Shown one piece after another: positions 8,343 through 16,929 of a stretch of DNA of 64,000 nt. The notes beneath the pieces were generated by a model. The model was not told where the DNA came from, did no database searches, and was given only the letters and a program-made list of their open reading frames with translations. The stretch covers positions 1-64,000 of the forward strand of contig NZ_JAHUZB010000002.1 of the NCBI RefSeq assembly GCF_019218635.1, written 5' to 3'. Origin of the DNA: Enterococcus alishanensis (GTDB lineage Bacteria > Bacillota > Bacilli > Lactobacillales > Enterococcaceae). Position numbers and translations under genes: made by a program. Numbering within the stretch: position 1 is the first letter of the stretch; every line of letters starts with the position of its first letter.

Positions 8343-8826
8343 TTAAATTCTCTCCTTTGAAATTTTTTTTTAAAAATTGATAAATCATTTTTGGGTCTTC
8401 CTCATTAAAGAACTGAATTAATTCTGTTTGTTCAACTGAATTAATAAAATCCATGATATCCGCTAGCAATCCTGACTGTTCTTCGCCATTTTGATTCAAA
8501 ATCATAAAAAGAAACCGTACATTCATTACTTCATCTGGTTGAATCATATTATGAAATGGAATATCTTTCTTTAATTTGATAGGAACGATTCGAGTCGTAT
8601 TGACAAATTCACTCTCAGTATGAGGAATGGCAATATTTGGTAGCTCTTGACTGATTGGCGCAAGATCTAAACCTGTTGGATAATTTACTTCTCTTTCTAT
8701 TAAATTATCTAGGAAATTTTCAGATACCAATTTTTTTGCTAATAAACTTTGATAGATTTCTTCAAAAACTGCTGTTTGAGAATTTTTTTCTGATACATAA
8801 ATGGTATCCTCTGAAAAAAGTGACAT
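8335..8826 (-). CDS. gatA: PTS EIIA component (fructose/mannitol-type fold)
   Basis: This is the first gene of the gatABC operon. EIIA accepts phosphate from HPr on a histidine, here His69 in AIPHTES, and hands it to GatB. The 163-residue protein matches the PTS_EIIA_2 domain. The ATG at 8826 follows GGAGG at a spacing of 10. The gene diverges from lacR, and the 186-base intergenic region holds two direct repeats and a cre box. Confidence 0.88.
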   Translation of the reverse strand: MSLFSEDTIYVSEKNSQTAVFEEIYQSLLAKKLVSENFLDNLIEREVNYPTGLDLAPISQELPNIAIPHTESEFVNTTRIVPIKLKKDIPFHNMIQPDEVMNVRFLFMILNQNGEEQSGLLADIMDFINSVEQTELIQFFNEEDPKMIYQFLKKNFKGENLND

Positions 8827-8858
8827 TTCATAAGTACCTCCTTTTTTTGTTCGAAATA

Positions 8859-8877
8859 GTTTGTTTGTTGTTTATGA
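8859..8877 (+). promoter_or_regulatory. LacR-type operator, repeat 1
   Basis: GTTTGTTTGTTGTTTATGA recurs at 8952-8970 with two mismatches in 19 bases. Widely spaced TTTGTTT direct repeats are typical operators of DeoR/LacR repressors, so the neighbouring lacR product is the likely ligand. Confidence 0.6.
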
Positions 8878-8882
8878 CATAA

Positions 8883-8898
8883 TAATAAGCGCTTTCTT
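8883..8898. promoter_or_regulatory. CcpA cre box between gatABC and lacRABCD
   Basis: AAGAAAGCGCTTATTA on the minus strand fits 14 of 16 positions of the cre consensus, and the plus strand fits equally well. It lies between the two LacR-type repeats, consistent with glucose repression of both divergent operons. Confidence 0.6.
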
Positions 8899-8951
8899 AG
8901 GATAAGTCAACCAGAAATCGAAAAAAAATAAACTTATTGTTGTTGAAAAAT

Positions 8952-8970
8952 GTTTGTTTTTGGTTTATGA
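8952..8970 (+). promoter_or_regulatory. LacR-type operator, repeat 2
   Basis: GTTTGTTTTTGGTTTATGA is a direct repeat of 8859-8877, starting 93 bases further along. The pair could support DNA looping across the cre box. Confidence 0.6.
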
Positions 8971-9012
8971 TGAATTTGTATCAAGGAAAGTGAACAAGGA
9001 GGTGAGCACAAT

Positions 9013-9804
9013 TTGTTGAAAAATGAACGACAGAAAATCATTTTGGATTTATGCGAACGAGACGGGATTGTTACTGTAAAAACAATCCAAGCGACTATTC
9101 ATGTTTCTGATATGACAATCAGACGGGATTTAACTGAAATGGATCATGAAAAAAAATTGATCCGTATTCATGGTGGGGCCCAAAGTATTGCGTTCAATCA
9201 AGAAGATTCAACGGTTGAAAAATCTAGCATAGAAACACCAAAAGAACTTTCACATTTTGAAAAGAAAATGATTAGTACCGATGAAAAAAAATATATTGCA
9301 AAAAATGCAGCACAATTAATTAATGATGAACGAGAAACAATTTTTTTGGGACCAGGTACTACTATTGAATTAATGACTGAACATATTACATTAGAACACG
9401 TTCGAATCGTAACCAATAGTTTGCCAGTCTTTAACTTATTGAAAGATAAAGGAAAGTACGATCTTTATTTAGTGGGTGGTTCTTATAGGGAACATACCGG
9501 AGCATTTGTTGGTTCGGTTGCTGATGAAGTGATTCAAAAAATAGGGATTACAAAAGCTTTTGTCGGTGTTAATGGAATTCAAGATGGTTGGGTGTCAACC
9601 TTTAATGTAGAAGAAGGCAAAATTCAACAATTGGCATTGGATAAAGCCAGCGAAAAATATCTGGTAGCTGATGCTCACAAGTTCAATCATCGTGATTTTT
9701 ATAATTTTTATAATTTAAAAAAAATCGATGGTTTGTTCACAGACTATACAATTTCCAAGAGTGTAAAAGAGCAGTATGAACAATACACAAAAATTTTTAA
9801 TTAA
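9013..9804 (+). CDS. lacR: LacR-like DeoR-family repressor
   Basis: The 263-residue regulator has the DeoR helix-turn-helix ([19 protein letters not shown]) and the C-terminal sugar-phosphate sensor with GPGTTIEL. It is first in the lac operon, 14 bases before lacA. LacR proteins of this family are released from DNA by tagatose-6-phosphate, an intermediate of the pathway encoded just downstream. The start is TTG at 9013 or 9016 after AAGGAGGTGA. Paired direct repeats lie upstream. It is paralogous to the regulator at 5828-6574. Confidence 0.85.
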   Translation: MLKNERQKIILDLCERDGIVTVKTIQATIHVSDMTIRRDLTEMDHEKKLIRIHGGAQSIAFNQEDSTVEKSSIETPKELSHFEKKMISTDEKKYIAKNAAQLINDERETIFLGPGTTIELMTEHITLEHVRIVTNSLPVFNLLKDKGKYDLYLVGGSYREHTGAFVGSVADEVIQKIGITKAFVGVNGIQDGWVSTFNVEEGKIQQLALDKASEKYLVADAHKFNHRDFYNFYNLKKIDGLFTDYTISKSVKEQYEQYTKIFN

Positions 9805-9818
9805 GAGGAGGATTTACA

Positions 9819-10247
9819 ATGCGGGTAGTAATTGGATCAGATCTTGAAGGAATGACATTAAAAGAAACAATCAAAACTTATTTAATAGAAGAAGGTTTTG
9901 AGGTAGTTGATAAAAGTGAAGAAGCGGCTGTTGATTTTGTAGAATCAACTTTGGCTGTTGCTCAAGATGTAGTTGCTAATGAAGGCAGTTTAGGAATCAC
10001 TTTTGATGGTTATGGCGCAGGCAGCTTTATGACAGCTACTAAAGTAAAAGGCATGGTAGCAGCTGAAGTTTCTGATGAACGTTCAGCTTATATGACGCGC
10101 GAACATAATAATTCACGGATGATTACTTTAGGGGCAAAAATCGTTGGTGATGAATTAGCTAAAAATATTGTCAAAGAATTTTTAAGTGCCAACTATGATG
10201 GTGGCAGACATCAAGTCAGAGTCGATATGTTAAATAAAATGGCCTAA
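9819..10247 (+). CDS. lacA: Galactose-6-phosphate isomerase subunit LacA
   Basis: LacA and LacB form the isomerase that converts galactose-6-phosphate to tagatose-6-phosphate. The 142-residue product has the RpiB/LacAB fold, starting VVIGSDLEG, with [11 protein letters not shown] replacing the usual catalytic cysteine loop, as in LacA subunits. AGGAGG precedes the ATG. It is the second gene of the lacRABCD operon. Confidence 0.93.
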   Translation: MRVVIGSDLEGMTLKETIKTYLIEEGFEVVDKSEEAAVDFVESTLAVAQDVVANEGSLGITFDGYGAGSFMTATKVKGMVAAEVSDERSAYMTREHNNSRMITLGAKIVGDELAKNIVKEFLSANYDGGRHQVRVDMLNKMA

Positions 10248-10270
10248 GCAAATAGAAGGGAAGAAAGAAC

Positions 10271-10786
10271 ATGAAAATAGCAATTGGATGCGATCATATT
10301 GTAACAGATACTAAAATGGCGGTCTCAGATTTTTTGAAATCAAAAGGATATGAAGTATTAGATGTAGGAACGTATGATTTTACGCGCACACATTATCCAA
10401 TTTTTGGGAAAAAAGTTGGTGAAGCTGTTGTTAGTGGTGAAGCAGATCTGGGTATCTGTCTTTGCGGTACAGGCGTCGGAATCAATAATGCGGTCAACAA
10501 GGTTCCAGGTGTGCGTAGTGCATTAGTACGAGACATGACGACTGCTGTTTATGCGAAAGAACAATTAAATGCGAATGTTGTTGGTTTTGGTGCACGAATT
10601 ACAGGCGAGTTCTTGATTTGTGATATTGCAGAGGCTTTCATTGAAGCGCAATATCAACCAACAGAAGAAAACAAAAAATTAATTGCAAAGATTGATCATG
10701 TTGAAAAAAATCATCCTGAACAAATGGATCCTCACTTCTTTGATGAATTTATTGAAAAATGGGATCGGGGAGAATATCACGACTAA
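10271..10786 (+). CDS. lacB: Galactose-6-phosphate isomerase subunit LacB
   Basis: This is the partner of LacA. The 171-residue length is typical of LacB. IAIGCDHI at the N-terminus and the cysteine-containing loop [10 protein letters not shown] mark the RpiB-type active site; the C-terminal [15 protein letters not shown] is characteristic of LacB. It lies 23 bases after lacA. Confidence 0.95.
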   Translation: MKIAIGCDHIVTDTKMAVSDFLKSKGYEVLDVGTYDFTRTHYPIFGKKVGEAVVSGEADLGICLCGTGVGINNAVNKVPGVRSALVRDMTTAVYAKEQLNANVVGFGARITGEFLICDIAEAFIEAQYQPTEENKKLIAKIDHVEKNHPEQMDPHFFDEFIEKWDRGEYHD

Positions 10787-10798
10787 AAGGAGCGAATA

Positions 10799-11725
10799 AT
10801 GCTTTTAACTATTACAATGAATCCTTCAATTGATATTTCTTATCCGCTAGAGAAATTTCAGTTGGATACAGTTAATCGGGTAACAGATACACGAAAAACT
10901 GCTGGTGGCAAAGGTTTAAATGTCACGAGAGTGTTGAAACAGTTGTCAACAGAGGTGACTGCTAGTGGATTGATCGGTGGTTTTTTAGGAAGACAAATCC
11001 AGAGTCAATTAGAAGCTGAAAAAATCAACCACGCTTTCTCTCAAATTGAAGGAGAAACTCGAAATTGTATTGCCATTTTACATGAAGGCAAACAAACAGA
11101 AATCTTAGAAAGCGGACCGACTATTTCTCAAGGAGAAGCCCAAAATTTTTTAAATAATTTTACTGAATTGGTTAAACGAAGTAGTATGATTTCATTTTCC
11201 GGTAGTTTGCCAGCTGGTTTGCCGACTGATTTTTATCATCAAATGCTGGAAATCTGTCAACAAAAAAATAAAAAAGTCGTTTTGGACTGTTCCGGAAAAG
11301 CTTTGGAAGCCGTTTTAGCTGGTTCTGCTAAACCATTTGTCATTAAACCAAATTTAGAAGAACTTGCTGCAATTTTAAATTGTTCAGTTGAAATAGATGA
11401 TTTAAAAGAAGTTTTGCAAACTGAAAAGTTCTCAGGTGTCGAATGGATTGTTGTTTCATTAGGTAGCCAAGGGGCTTTTGCAAAACACGATGAAAAATTT
11501 TATCGAGTAAATATTCCAAAGATTGAAGTCGTTAATCCAGTTGGTTCTGGCGATGCTACGGTAGCCGGATTGCTTTACGCCTTGGATCAAGAAAAAGAGG
11601 ATCAAGAAGTTTTAAAAATAGCCAATACTTTAGGGATGTTGAATGCACAAGAAAACCTAACAGGTCACGTAAATATGGATAACTTTGAAATGATTAAAAA
11701 TCAAATAAATGTGGCACCAGTTTAA
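10799..11725 (+). CDS. lacC: Tagatose-6-phosphate kinase
   Basis: LacC phosphorylates tagatose-6-phosphate to tagatose-1,6-bisphosphate. The 308-residue PfkB-family kinase begins with the TMNPSID motif, has the [11 protein letters not shown] substrate motif and the C-terminal signature [13 protein letters not shown] with the catalytic aspartate. FruK-type fructose-1-phosphate kinases look alike, but the position between lacB and lacD decides. Confidence 0.93.
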   Translation: MLLTITMNPSIDISYPLEKFQLDTVNRVTDTRKTAGGKGLNVTRVLKQLSTEVTASGLIGGFLGRQIQSQLEAEKINHAFSQIEGETRNCIAILHEGKQTEILESGPTISQGEAQNFLNNFTELVKRSSMISFSGSLPAGLPTDFYHQMLEICQQKNKKVVLDCSGKALEAVLAGSAKPFVIKPNLEELAAILNCSVEIDDLKEVLQTEKFSGVEWIVVSLGSQGAFAKHDEKFYRVNIPKIEVVNPVGSGDATVAGLLYALDQEKEDQEVLKIANTLGMLNAQENLTGHVNMDNFEMIKNQINVAPV

Positions 11726-11747
11726 AACGAAGGGAAGAATTCAACTG

Positions 11748-12722
11748 ATGGAATTAACAGAAAATAAAAGAAATTATTTAAAACAAATAACCAATGAAAA
11801 AGGAATCATTGGTGCTTTAGCGATTGATCAACGAGGAGCTTTAAAAAAGATGATCAATAAGTATCAGGAGACTGAAGCAACCGCTGAACAAATTGAACAG
11901 TTCAAAGAAATTGTTTCAACTGAATTAACACCATTTGCTTCAGCAATTTTATTAGATCCAGAATATGGTTTGCCTGCTGCTGCAGCGCGGGATAAATCAG
12001 CTGGTTTATTATTAGCTTACGAAAAAACTGGGTATGATGCTTCTACTCCAGGACGCTTGCCAGATTTACTATCGATTTGGTCAGTCAAACGCTTAAAAGA
12101 AGCTGGTGCAGATGCTTGTAAATTTTTACTATACTATGATGTTGATGAATCAGCAGAAATTAATCTACAAAAACAAGCCTTTATCGAACGAATTGGTTCT
12201 GAATGCCAAGCGGAAGATTTGCCATTCTTTTTAGAATTGGTTTCTTATGATGCAAATGATGCTGACAATAGTACAGCAGCTTATGCCAAAGAAAAACCTC
12301 ATAAAGTAAATGATATGATGAAGGAATTTTCAAATAAACGTTATGGTGTAGATGTGTTGAAAGTAGAAGTTCCTGTTAATATGAAATTTGTGGAAGGCTT
12401 TAGTGAAGACGAAGTTGTTTATACGAAAGCTGAGGCAGCAAAATTCTTTAAAGAACAGTCAGAATCAACTGATTTACCATTTATATTTTTAAGTGCTGGT
12501 GTTTCGGCGGAGATGTTCCAAACGACTTTACATTTTGCAAAAGAAGCCGGATCAACTTTTAATGGTGTTCTTTGTGGTAGAGCTACTTGGGCAAACGGGG
12601 TGGAACCTTTCATTACTAAAGGCGAAAATTCAGCTGCCGAATGGTTAAAAACTGAAGGACGTAAAAACATTCAAGAACTGAATCAAGTCCTAAATGAAAC
12701 TGCAACGTCAATTAAACTTTAA
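11748..12722 (+). CDS. lacD: Tagatose-1,6-bisphosphate aldolase
   Basis: LacD splits tagatose-1,6-bisphosphate to dihydroxyacetone phosphate and glyceraldehyde-3-phosphate, ending the pathway in glycolysis. The start is the ATG at 11748 behind AAGGGAAG, giving 324 residues; an upstream in-frame start overlaps lacC and lacks an SD. Family motifs include [15 protein letters not shown], the lysine-containing segment [20 protein letters not shown] and LSAGVS. It is the last gene before a strong terminator. Confidence 0.95.
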   Translation: MELTENKRNYLKQITNEKGIIGALAIDQRGALKKMINKYQETEATAEQIEQFKEIVSTELTPFASAILLDPEYGLPAAAARDKSAGLLLAYEKTGYDASTPGRLPDLLSIWSVKRLKEAGADACKFLLYYDVDESAEINLQKQAFIERIGSECQAEDLPFFLELVSYDANDADNSTAAYAKEKPHKVNDMMKEFSNKRYGVDVLKVEVPVNMKFVEGFSEDEVVYTKAEAAKFFKEQSESTDLPFIFLSAGVSAEMFQTTLHFAKEAGSTFNGVLCGRATWANGVEPFITKGENSAAEWLKTEGRKNIQELNQVLNETATSIKL

Positions 12723-12729
12723 AAATAAA

Positions 12730-12771
12730 AAAATGACCCTATGAAAAATTGATTTCATAGGGTCATTTTTA
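12730..12771 (+). terminator. Terminator of the lac operon
   Basis: AATGACCCTATGAAA pairs with TTTCATAGGGTCATT and is followed by T residues. Confidence 0.92.
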
Positions 12772-12791
12772 TGTTTAAAAGTTCAATTATT

Positions 12792-12814
12792 TTTTCGTAG
12801 TTTATATGAAACTA
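12792..12814 (+). repeat. Left core-type site of the putative integrase element
   Basis: TTTTCGTAGTTT, then ATATG, then AAACTA. TAGTTT/AAACTA is an inverted repeat around a 5-base spacer, the layout of a tyrosine-recombinase core site. The right-hand counterpart at 14296-14318 shares TTTTC and TAGTTT but has a different spacer (CATAT). Confidence 0.45.
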
Positions 12815-12990
12815 GGACAATGAATGACGCATGAAAAAATAAGTCAATTTTAATTATTTGTAACGACTTTTATTATAATATATGAAAAAATTATAATCAA
12901 TTTAAACATAATAAAAATTTCAATTTTTTCAACAAAAAAGTTTTATTAAATAAGCGTTGGTAAATTAGGATTTTTTCCTATTGTTTTTTC

Positions 12991-13010
12991 AGCCGTCAAA
13001 TGAGCCGTCA
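12991..13010 (+). repeat. Arm-type repeat pair, left
   Basis: AGCCGTCAAA at 12991-13000 is followed after two bases by a second GCCGTCA at 13004-13010. The same pair occurs at 14237-14254 past the integrase gene. Confidence 0.6.
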
Positions 13011-13027
13011 GAAATGGGGAGAACAAA

Positions 13028-14122
13028 TTGAAACTTGGGGAAAATATTTACTTAAGAAAAGATGGGCGTTGGGAAGGTCGGTATCAAAAAGGACGAAACA
13101 AAAATAATAAAATTAAATATGGATATATTTATGGAAAAACTAAACAAGAAGTTCGCCAAAAACTATATCCTTTAAAAGAAAAGTATACTCAATTGCGTAT
13201 GATTTATGGGGAAGCCACTATGATATTTAAAGACTGGGTAGAATTATGGTTAGCAAATATAAAAGGGAAAATTAAACCTGCAACTTTTGATAGTTATTCT
13301 TATAAGTTGAAGCGTTATGCTTTTCAAGTATTAGGAAATCTCGCATTAAATGAGCTAGACCATATTAAGATTCAAGAATTTATCAATCAAATGATGGATA
13401 AATTAAGCAGCGGTACGGTAAAGGTCATTTGTCAAATTATAAAAAGTTGTTTATCACAAGCAATTTTTGAGGGCTTAATTCAAACAAATCCGTTTGATAA
13501 AATAAAGATGCCTAAAAATCAGCGAAAAGTGCGGGCATTACAACAATCGGAGCAAAAAAAACTTGAAGCTGTTGCTAAATCTGAAAAGAAAAAAGGCTTA
13601 CCAATCATGTTAGCTTTGTATGCGGGATTACGCATTGGAGAATTGTCTGCGCTTAAATGGTCAGATATAAATTTTATCGATAATTTAATGCACGTGGGAA
13701 ATACACTACAGCGGGTTGCTTCTTATCAAGATGATTCAAAAACGCAAGTAATCAAGCATCAATCAAAGACACATTCTTCTATTAGGATCATTCCTTTTGG
13801 GGATAAAATTAAACAGTTATTGCTTCAACATCAACAAGAAGCCACAGGAGAATATGTGTTTTCAACAGGTGAGAAACCTAGTGAACCAAGATTATTAACC
13901 TATCATTTCCATAAAATTCGGGAAAAAGCAGATTTAAAAAATATCCATTTCCATCAACTAAGACACACTTTTGCTACTAGATGTTTAGAAAAACGAGCAG
14001 ATATTTCATCTGTCAGTGCACTATTGGGGCATTCGTCAACTCAAATGACACTAGATATTTATGCCGATAATTTACTTGAACAACGTTGTAAAGTTATGGA
14101 AGTTTTAGATAGCTGTATTTAG
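13028..14122 (+). CDS. Tyrosine recombinase (phage/ICE-type integrase)
   Basis: The 364-residue protein has an N-terminal arm-binding domain of the AP2-like type (residues about 6-45, IYLRKDGRWEGRYQ), a SAM-like core-binding domain (about 65-165) and the catalytic domain. The catalytic residues are all there: Arg202 (AGLRIGELS), Lys248, His309 and Arg312 (HQLRHTF), His335 (LLGHSS) and nucleophile Tyr345 (IYAD). The start is TTG at 13028 behind GGGGAGA. It is intact and has no neighbouring xis or conjugation genes. Confidence 0.9.
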   Translation: MKLGENIYLRKDGRWEGRYQKGRNKNNKIKYGYIYGKTKQEVRQKLYPLKEKYTQLRMIYGEATMIFKDWVELWLANIKGKIKPATFDSYSYKLKRYAFQVLGNLALNELDHIKIQEFINQMMDKLSSGTVKVICQIIKSCLSQAIFEGLIQTNPFDKIKMPKNQRKVRALQQSEQKKLEAVAKSEKKKGLPIMLALYAGLRIGELSALKWSDINFIDNLMHVGNTLQRVASYQDDSKTQVIKHQSKTHSSIRIIPFGDKIKQLLLQHQQEATGEYVFSTGEKPSEPRLLTYHFHKIREKADLKNIHFHQLRHTFATRCLEKRADISSVSALLGHSSTQMTLDIYADNLLEQRCKVMEVLDSCI

Positions 14123-14236
14123 TTTTTAAAAATTAATATTTTTAAACCAATAAATTTTTCAAGGAAATGTAAGCGAATTCTCAAAGTCTGAAAATAATTG
14201 TTCATTAAAATTAATAATTTTTCTAAAAATATCTTT

Positions 14237-14254
14237 AGCCGTCAAAAGCCGTCA
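14237..14254 (+). repeat. Arm-type repeat pair, right
   Basis: AGCCGTCAAA at 14237-14246 overlaps by one base a second AGCCGTCAA at 14246-14254, in the same orientation as the left pair. Confidence 0.6.
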
Positions 14255-14295
14255 ATCCTTATCGTAAAGACTGATATCAAGCTATTATTTAGTAC

Positions 14296-14318
14296 TTTTC
14301 ATAGTTTCATATAGAACA
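14296..14318 (+). repeat. Right core-type site of the putative integrase element
   Basis: TTTTCATAGTTT, then CATAT, then AGAACA. The left half matches the site at 12792; the right half is less conserved, as expected where chromosomal sequence replaces one arm. Confidence 0.4.
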
Positions 14319-14417
14319 AGAAAAAATTATAGCAAAAAAATCAGCTTTTTTCTATTTTAAAAATAATTTTTTTATAAACGAAAAATAAATACTAGAAAAG
14401 GTATGAGAGGTGATTCG

Positions 14418-15128
14418 GTGTTTTGTATTTTGATATTAACTAATAACATTTCCAACGAAAAAAATTTTTGTGAAAAAATTCAGCAATTAAACTATGAGGT
14501 TTTTTGTTCGACACTTATTCTAAATTATTGGCGAGAAAATAATTCTTTGGGAAAATGGGAGGATTATTTTCCAATAGTCATGCTGAGTGAAACAGTGTCT
14601 GATTTAGAAGCCAGTGAGTTAGTAAAATCGGTTGCTAGCAAAAGGACTGCTGTTTTCAGAATTGTGGATACATCAGTAGATGAACAAAAAGCCGAAATTT
14701 TAAAAAATGAAGGGTTTCAAGAATGGATTACTAAAAATGAATCCTTTAATGAGTTACGGGAATTATTGTTTATATATAGTGCAAAACAAATTAATCAAGA
14801 GAAAGAAAATAAAGAAAACAAATCTCCATCAATTTCATCTTGGAAATTATTAAAAATTAAGTTGTCGCCAGTGGAAGAGCGAATCTTAGATGTTTTAATT
14901 GAAGCTAAAGCTGCAACAGTTTCAAGAGAAGATTTAGTAAAAATAATCTGGAGGGAGGATCCTAATAATTCTAATTTAAGTCAAGTATCTTATCGAATCA
15001 AACGAATTAAGCATAGTATAGAAGAAGTTTTTGACATTCCTGATGGTGTAGTCACTGATTGGAGGAAAGGATATCGTTTAAATGACGAGTTTTATCAAAA
15101 AATTTATGAATCTTATGAATTAGCATAA
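14418..15128 (+). CDS. OmpR-type winged-helix regulator with a degenerate receiver domain
   Basis: Residues about 1-125 look like a CheY-type receiver fold: a hydrophobic first strand (CILILTN) and the late lysine region GFQEWITKNESFNEL. The acidic pocket is lost, and the third strand reads YFPIVMLSE with no phospho-acceptor aspartate in the usual place. Residues about 150-232 form a winged helix of the Trans_reg_C type (LSPVEERILDVL, VSREDLVKIIW, VSYRIKRIKHSI, GYRLN). The GTG at 14418 follows AGAGGTGAT; an ATG at 14403 would put the SD inside the gene. No kinase gene is nearby. Its place directly before the allantoin permease suggests, but does not prove, a role there. Confidence 0.78.
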   Translation: MFCILILTNNISNEKNFCEKIQQLNYEVFCSTLILNYWRENNSLGKWEDYFPIVMLSETVSDLEASELVKSVASKRTAVFRIVDTSVDEQKAEILKNEGFQEWITKNESFNELRELLFIYSAKQINQEKENKENKSPSISSWKLLKIKLSPVEERILDVLIEAKAATVSREDLVKIIWREDPNNSNLSQVSYRIKRIKHSIEEVFDIPDGVVTDWRKGYRLNDEFYQKIYESYELA

Positions 15129-15137
15129 ATCTTGAGA

Positions 15138-15168
15138 ATAAACATCCAATGGGATGTTTATTTTTTTG
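15138..15168 (+). terminator. Terminator after the winged-helix regulator
   Basis: ATAAACATCC and GGATGTTTAT form a 10 bp stem with a 4-base loop, followed by seven T. Confidence 0.9.
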
Positions 15169-15291
15169 CTGAAAAAAAGTCAACTTACCAAAAAATATTT
15201 CGTATATATATTCACTTTTTAAGAAAATCTTTTGTTTGTTTTGAACAAAACTTAATGCACCCTTTAGCAAATTGCAACAATGTAAATTGTG

Positions 15292-15307
15292 TTAAAACCG
15301 CTTACAA
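15292..15307 (+). promoter_or_regulatory. Cre-like box before the allantoin permease
   Basis: TTAAAACCGCTTACAA fits 14 of 16 positions of the cre consensus. CGCTTACAAT is repeated exactly upstream of allC (20661-20670), and both sites are preceded by ATTGCAA. The TACAAT may alternatively be a -10 element. Confidence 0.45.
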
Positions 15308-15438
15308 TTGTCTCAACAAGTAATTCAGATATAATTATTGGATTTTGTAATGACTAGTTGCCATGGCTGAGCATTTTAAGCATTCAATTTTTTTATACAG
15401 GAACGAATATTTTTACTACGAAAAGGAGAGTTAAAAAC

Positions 15439-16929
15439 GTGAGTAATAATGACATTCAGTATTCTGAAGAAGAAGTAGCAAAGTTTAAAGCACGTGGGTA
15501 TAATGATGATTTACTACCCAAGGGTCCTGACAAGAGAAATATGGGCATCAGTAATTATTTTACTTTATGGATGGGATCAATTCACAACATTCCTAATTAT
15601 ACTGCAGTAGGCGGATTTATTTTTCTCGGTCTATCACCTATTAATGTGATGTTGGCGGTTGCTATTAGCGCACTTTTCGTAGCAGCTTTTATGGTTTTCA
15701 ATGGAATTGCCGGATCAAAATATGGGATTCCCTTCGCAATGCATTTGCGTTCGACTTACGGTGATCTGGGCGCAAAACTACCTGGATTTCTAAGAGGGTG
15801 TGTGGCGGCAATAGCGTGGTTTGGTTTACAAACTTATACAGGTGCATTGGCGTTAGTCATTTTAATTGGCAAGTTTTGGCCAGGATTTTTAGAAATTGGT
15901 GGTTCAACTCAAATTTTAGGTATTGGGATTCCCCAATTAATTGCATTCACTTTATTTTGGGTATTAAATGTGTTGATTGGATTTGGTGGCGGAGGTATCT
16001 TAAATAAATTTACTGGTATTCTAAGCCCGATGATTTATATAGTGATTATTGGTTTAACGATTTGGGCAATCAATGCTGCAGGTGGGATGGGCCCAATTCT
16101 TTCTTACAGTATTTCTGGCGCAACGCGTAATTTGAATCCGATTTTCGCTTACTTTTTAATTATTAATTCGGTCATCGCCGTTTGGGCAGCGCCAGGATCT
16201 AGTGTTTCTGACTTTACCCAAAATGCTAAATCCACTAAAGACCAAATGGTCGGACAAACTTTGAGCTTGGTTATTGGATATGCTATTTTTGCTTTTTCAA
16301 GTGTGGTTATCTTGATTGGTGGTTCAATTCACTTTGGTATTCAAGAATGGAATGTTTTGAATATTATAGACCGGCTAGATAGTCTACCAGTTGTCATCTT
16401 TTCAATGGCTGTTTTCTTATTAACAACGATTTCGACAAATGCCACTGGTAATATTATTCCGGCAGGATATCAATTGACTGCGTTATTTCCGAAGAAAATT
16501 AACTATCGACGAGGCGTTTTAATTGCTAGTATTATTAGTTTCTTGATTATGCCTTGGCGTTTAATGGCAAACTCAGATAGTATTTTTATGTTCTTAAATT
16601 CGATTGGGGCAGTTTTAGGACCAGTTGCTGGGGTCATGATTGCCAATTACTACTTTATTCGTAAACAAAATATTGATTTAAATGAGTTGTATATGGATAA
16701 TACCCGTGATAATAAAAACAATATTTATCATGGTTTGAATCGTCAGGCTTATATTGCAACAATTATTGCCTTAATTATATCTTTAAGTGGTCAATTTATT
16801 CCGGCGCTAAGAATGATTTCTGATGTTTCTTGGTTCGTTGGGTTTATTACAGCATTTCTGATTTATCTTGTGTTAAAAAAAGCATCAATCAAAAACGAAG
16901 TAACACCAACTTATGAGGAGGAAGCGTAA
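15439..16929 (+). CDS. NCS1-family allantoin permease
   Basis: This membrane transporter of the nucleobase:cation symporter-1 family brings allantoin (or a related purine derivative) into the cell. The 496-residue protein has about twelve hydrophobic segments. It has the family start region DLLPKGPDKRNMGISNYFTLWMG (residues about 28-50), the loop GSKYGIPFAMHLRSTYG and SVSDFTQNAKS. The GTG at 15439 follows AAAGGAGAG; longer in-frame starts lack an SD. It abuts allB with no gap, which sets its substrate by context. PucI/AllP-type members are the nearest relatives I know. Confidence 0.87.
   Translation: MSNNDIQYSEEEVAKFKARGYNDDLLPKGPDKRNMGISNYFTLWMGSIHNIPNYTAVGGFIFLGLSPINVMLAVAISALFVAAFMVFNGIAGSKYGIPFAMHLRSTYGDLGAKLPGFLRGCVAAIAWFGLQTYTGALALVILIGKFWPGFLEIGGSTQILGIGIPQLIAFTLFWVLNVLIGFGGGGILNKFTGILSPMIYIVIIGLTIWAINAAGGMGPILSYSISGATRNLNPIFAYFLIINSVIAVWAAPGSSVSDFTQNAKSTKDQMVGQTLSLVIGYAIFAFSSVVILIGGSIHFGIQEWNVLNIIDRLDSLPVVIFSMAVFLLTTISTNATGNIIPAGYQLTALFPKKINYRRGVLIASIISFLIMPWRLMANSDSIFMFLNSIGAVLGPVAGVMIANYYFIRKQNIDLNELYMDNTRDNKNNIYHGLNRQAYIATIIALIISLSGQFIPALRMISDVSWFVGFITAFLIYLVLKKASIKNEVTPTYEEEA

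Larger units (their letters stand above)
12772..13027 (+). other. AT-rich gap before the integrase with putative recombination sites
   Basis: No coding frame is convincing here. The gap holds a core-like inverted repeat at 12798-12814 and a pair of GCCGTCA repeats at 12991-13010 just before the integrase start. The rest is AT-rich without a recognised element. Confidence 0.6.
12798..14318 (+). mobile_element. Putative integrase-only element of about 1.5 kb
   Basis: A single tyrosine recombinase gene lies between matching pairs of short repeats. Arm-like AGCCGTCAAA repeats occur in duplicate just inside each end, and TAGTTT-spacer-type core repeats with different spacers occur at the outer ends. 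This is how Tn916-type integrases arrange their sites. No excisionase, relaxase or cargo gene is present. It is inserted between the lac terminator and the promoter region of the next regulator. It could be a decayed element. Confidence 0.5.
14123..14417 (+). other. AT-rich gap after the integrase
   Basis: It contains the right-hand repeats of the putative element (14237-14254 and 14296-14318) and, after them, about 100 bases of very AT-rich sequence that must hold the promoter of the next regulator. No further gene is seen. Confidence 0.55.
15129..15438 (+). other. Intergenic region before the allantoin permease
   Basis: It holds the terminator of the regulator gene, a cre-like box at 15292-15307 with a possible -10 (TACAAT), and the SD AAAGGAGAG of the permease. 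A frame on the plus strand here has no SD and no recognisable product. Confidence 0.6.

Noticed and set aside
14140-14160. AT-rich inverted repeat after the integrase as terminator
   Set aside because: The stem is A-T only and weak; it cannot be distinguished from the AT-rich background.
15132-15323. 63-codon plus-strand frame before the allantoin permease
   Set aside because: It runs through the terminator hairpin, has no SD and no family resemblance.
12723-15438. Larger genomic island around the integrase
   Set aside because: No conjugation, phage or cargo genes are present, and the genes on both sides are ordinary operons with their own terminators.
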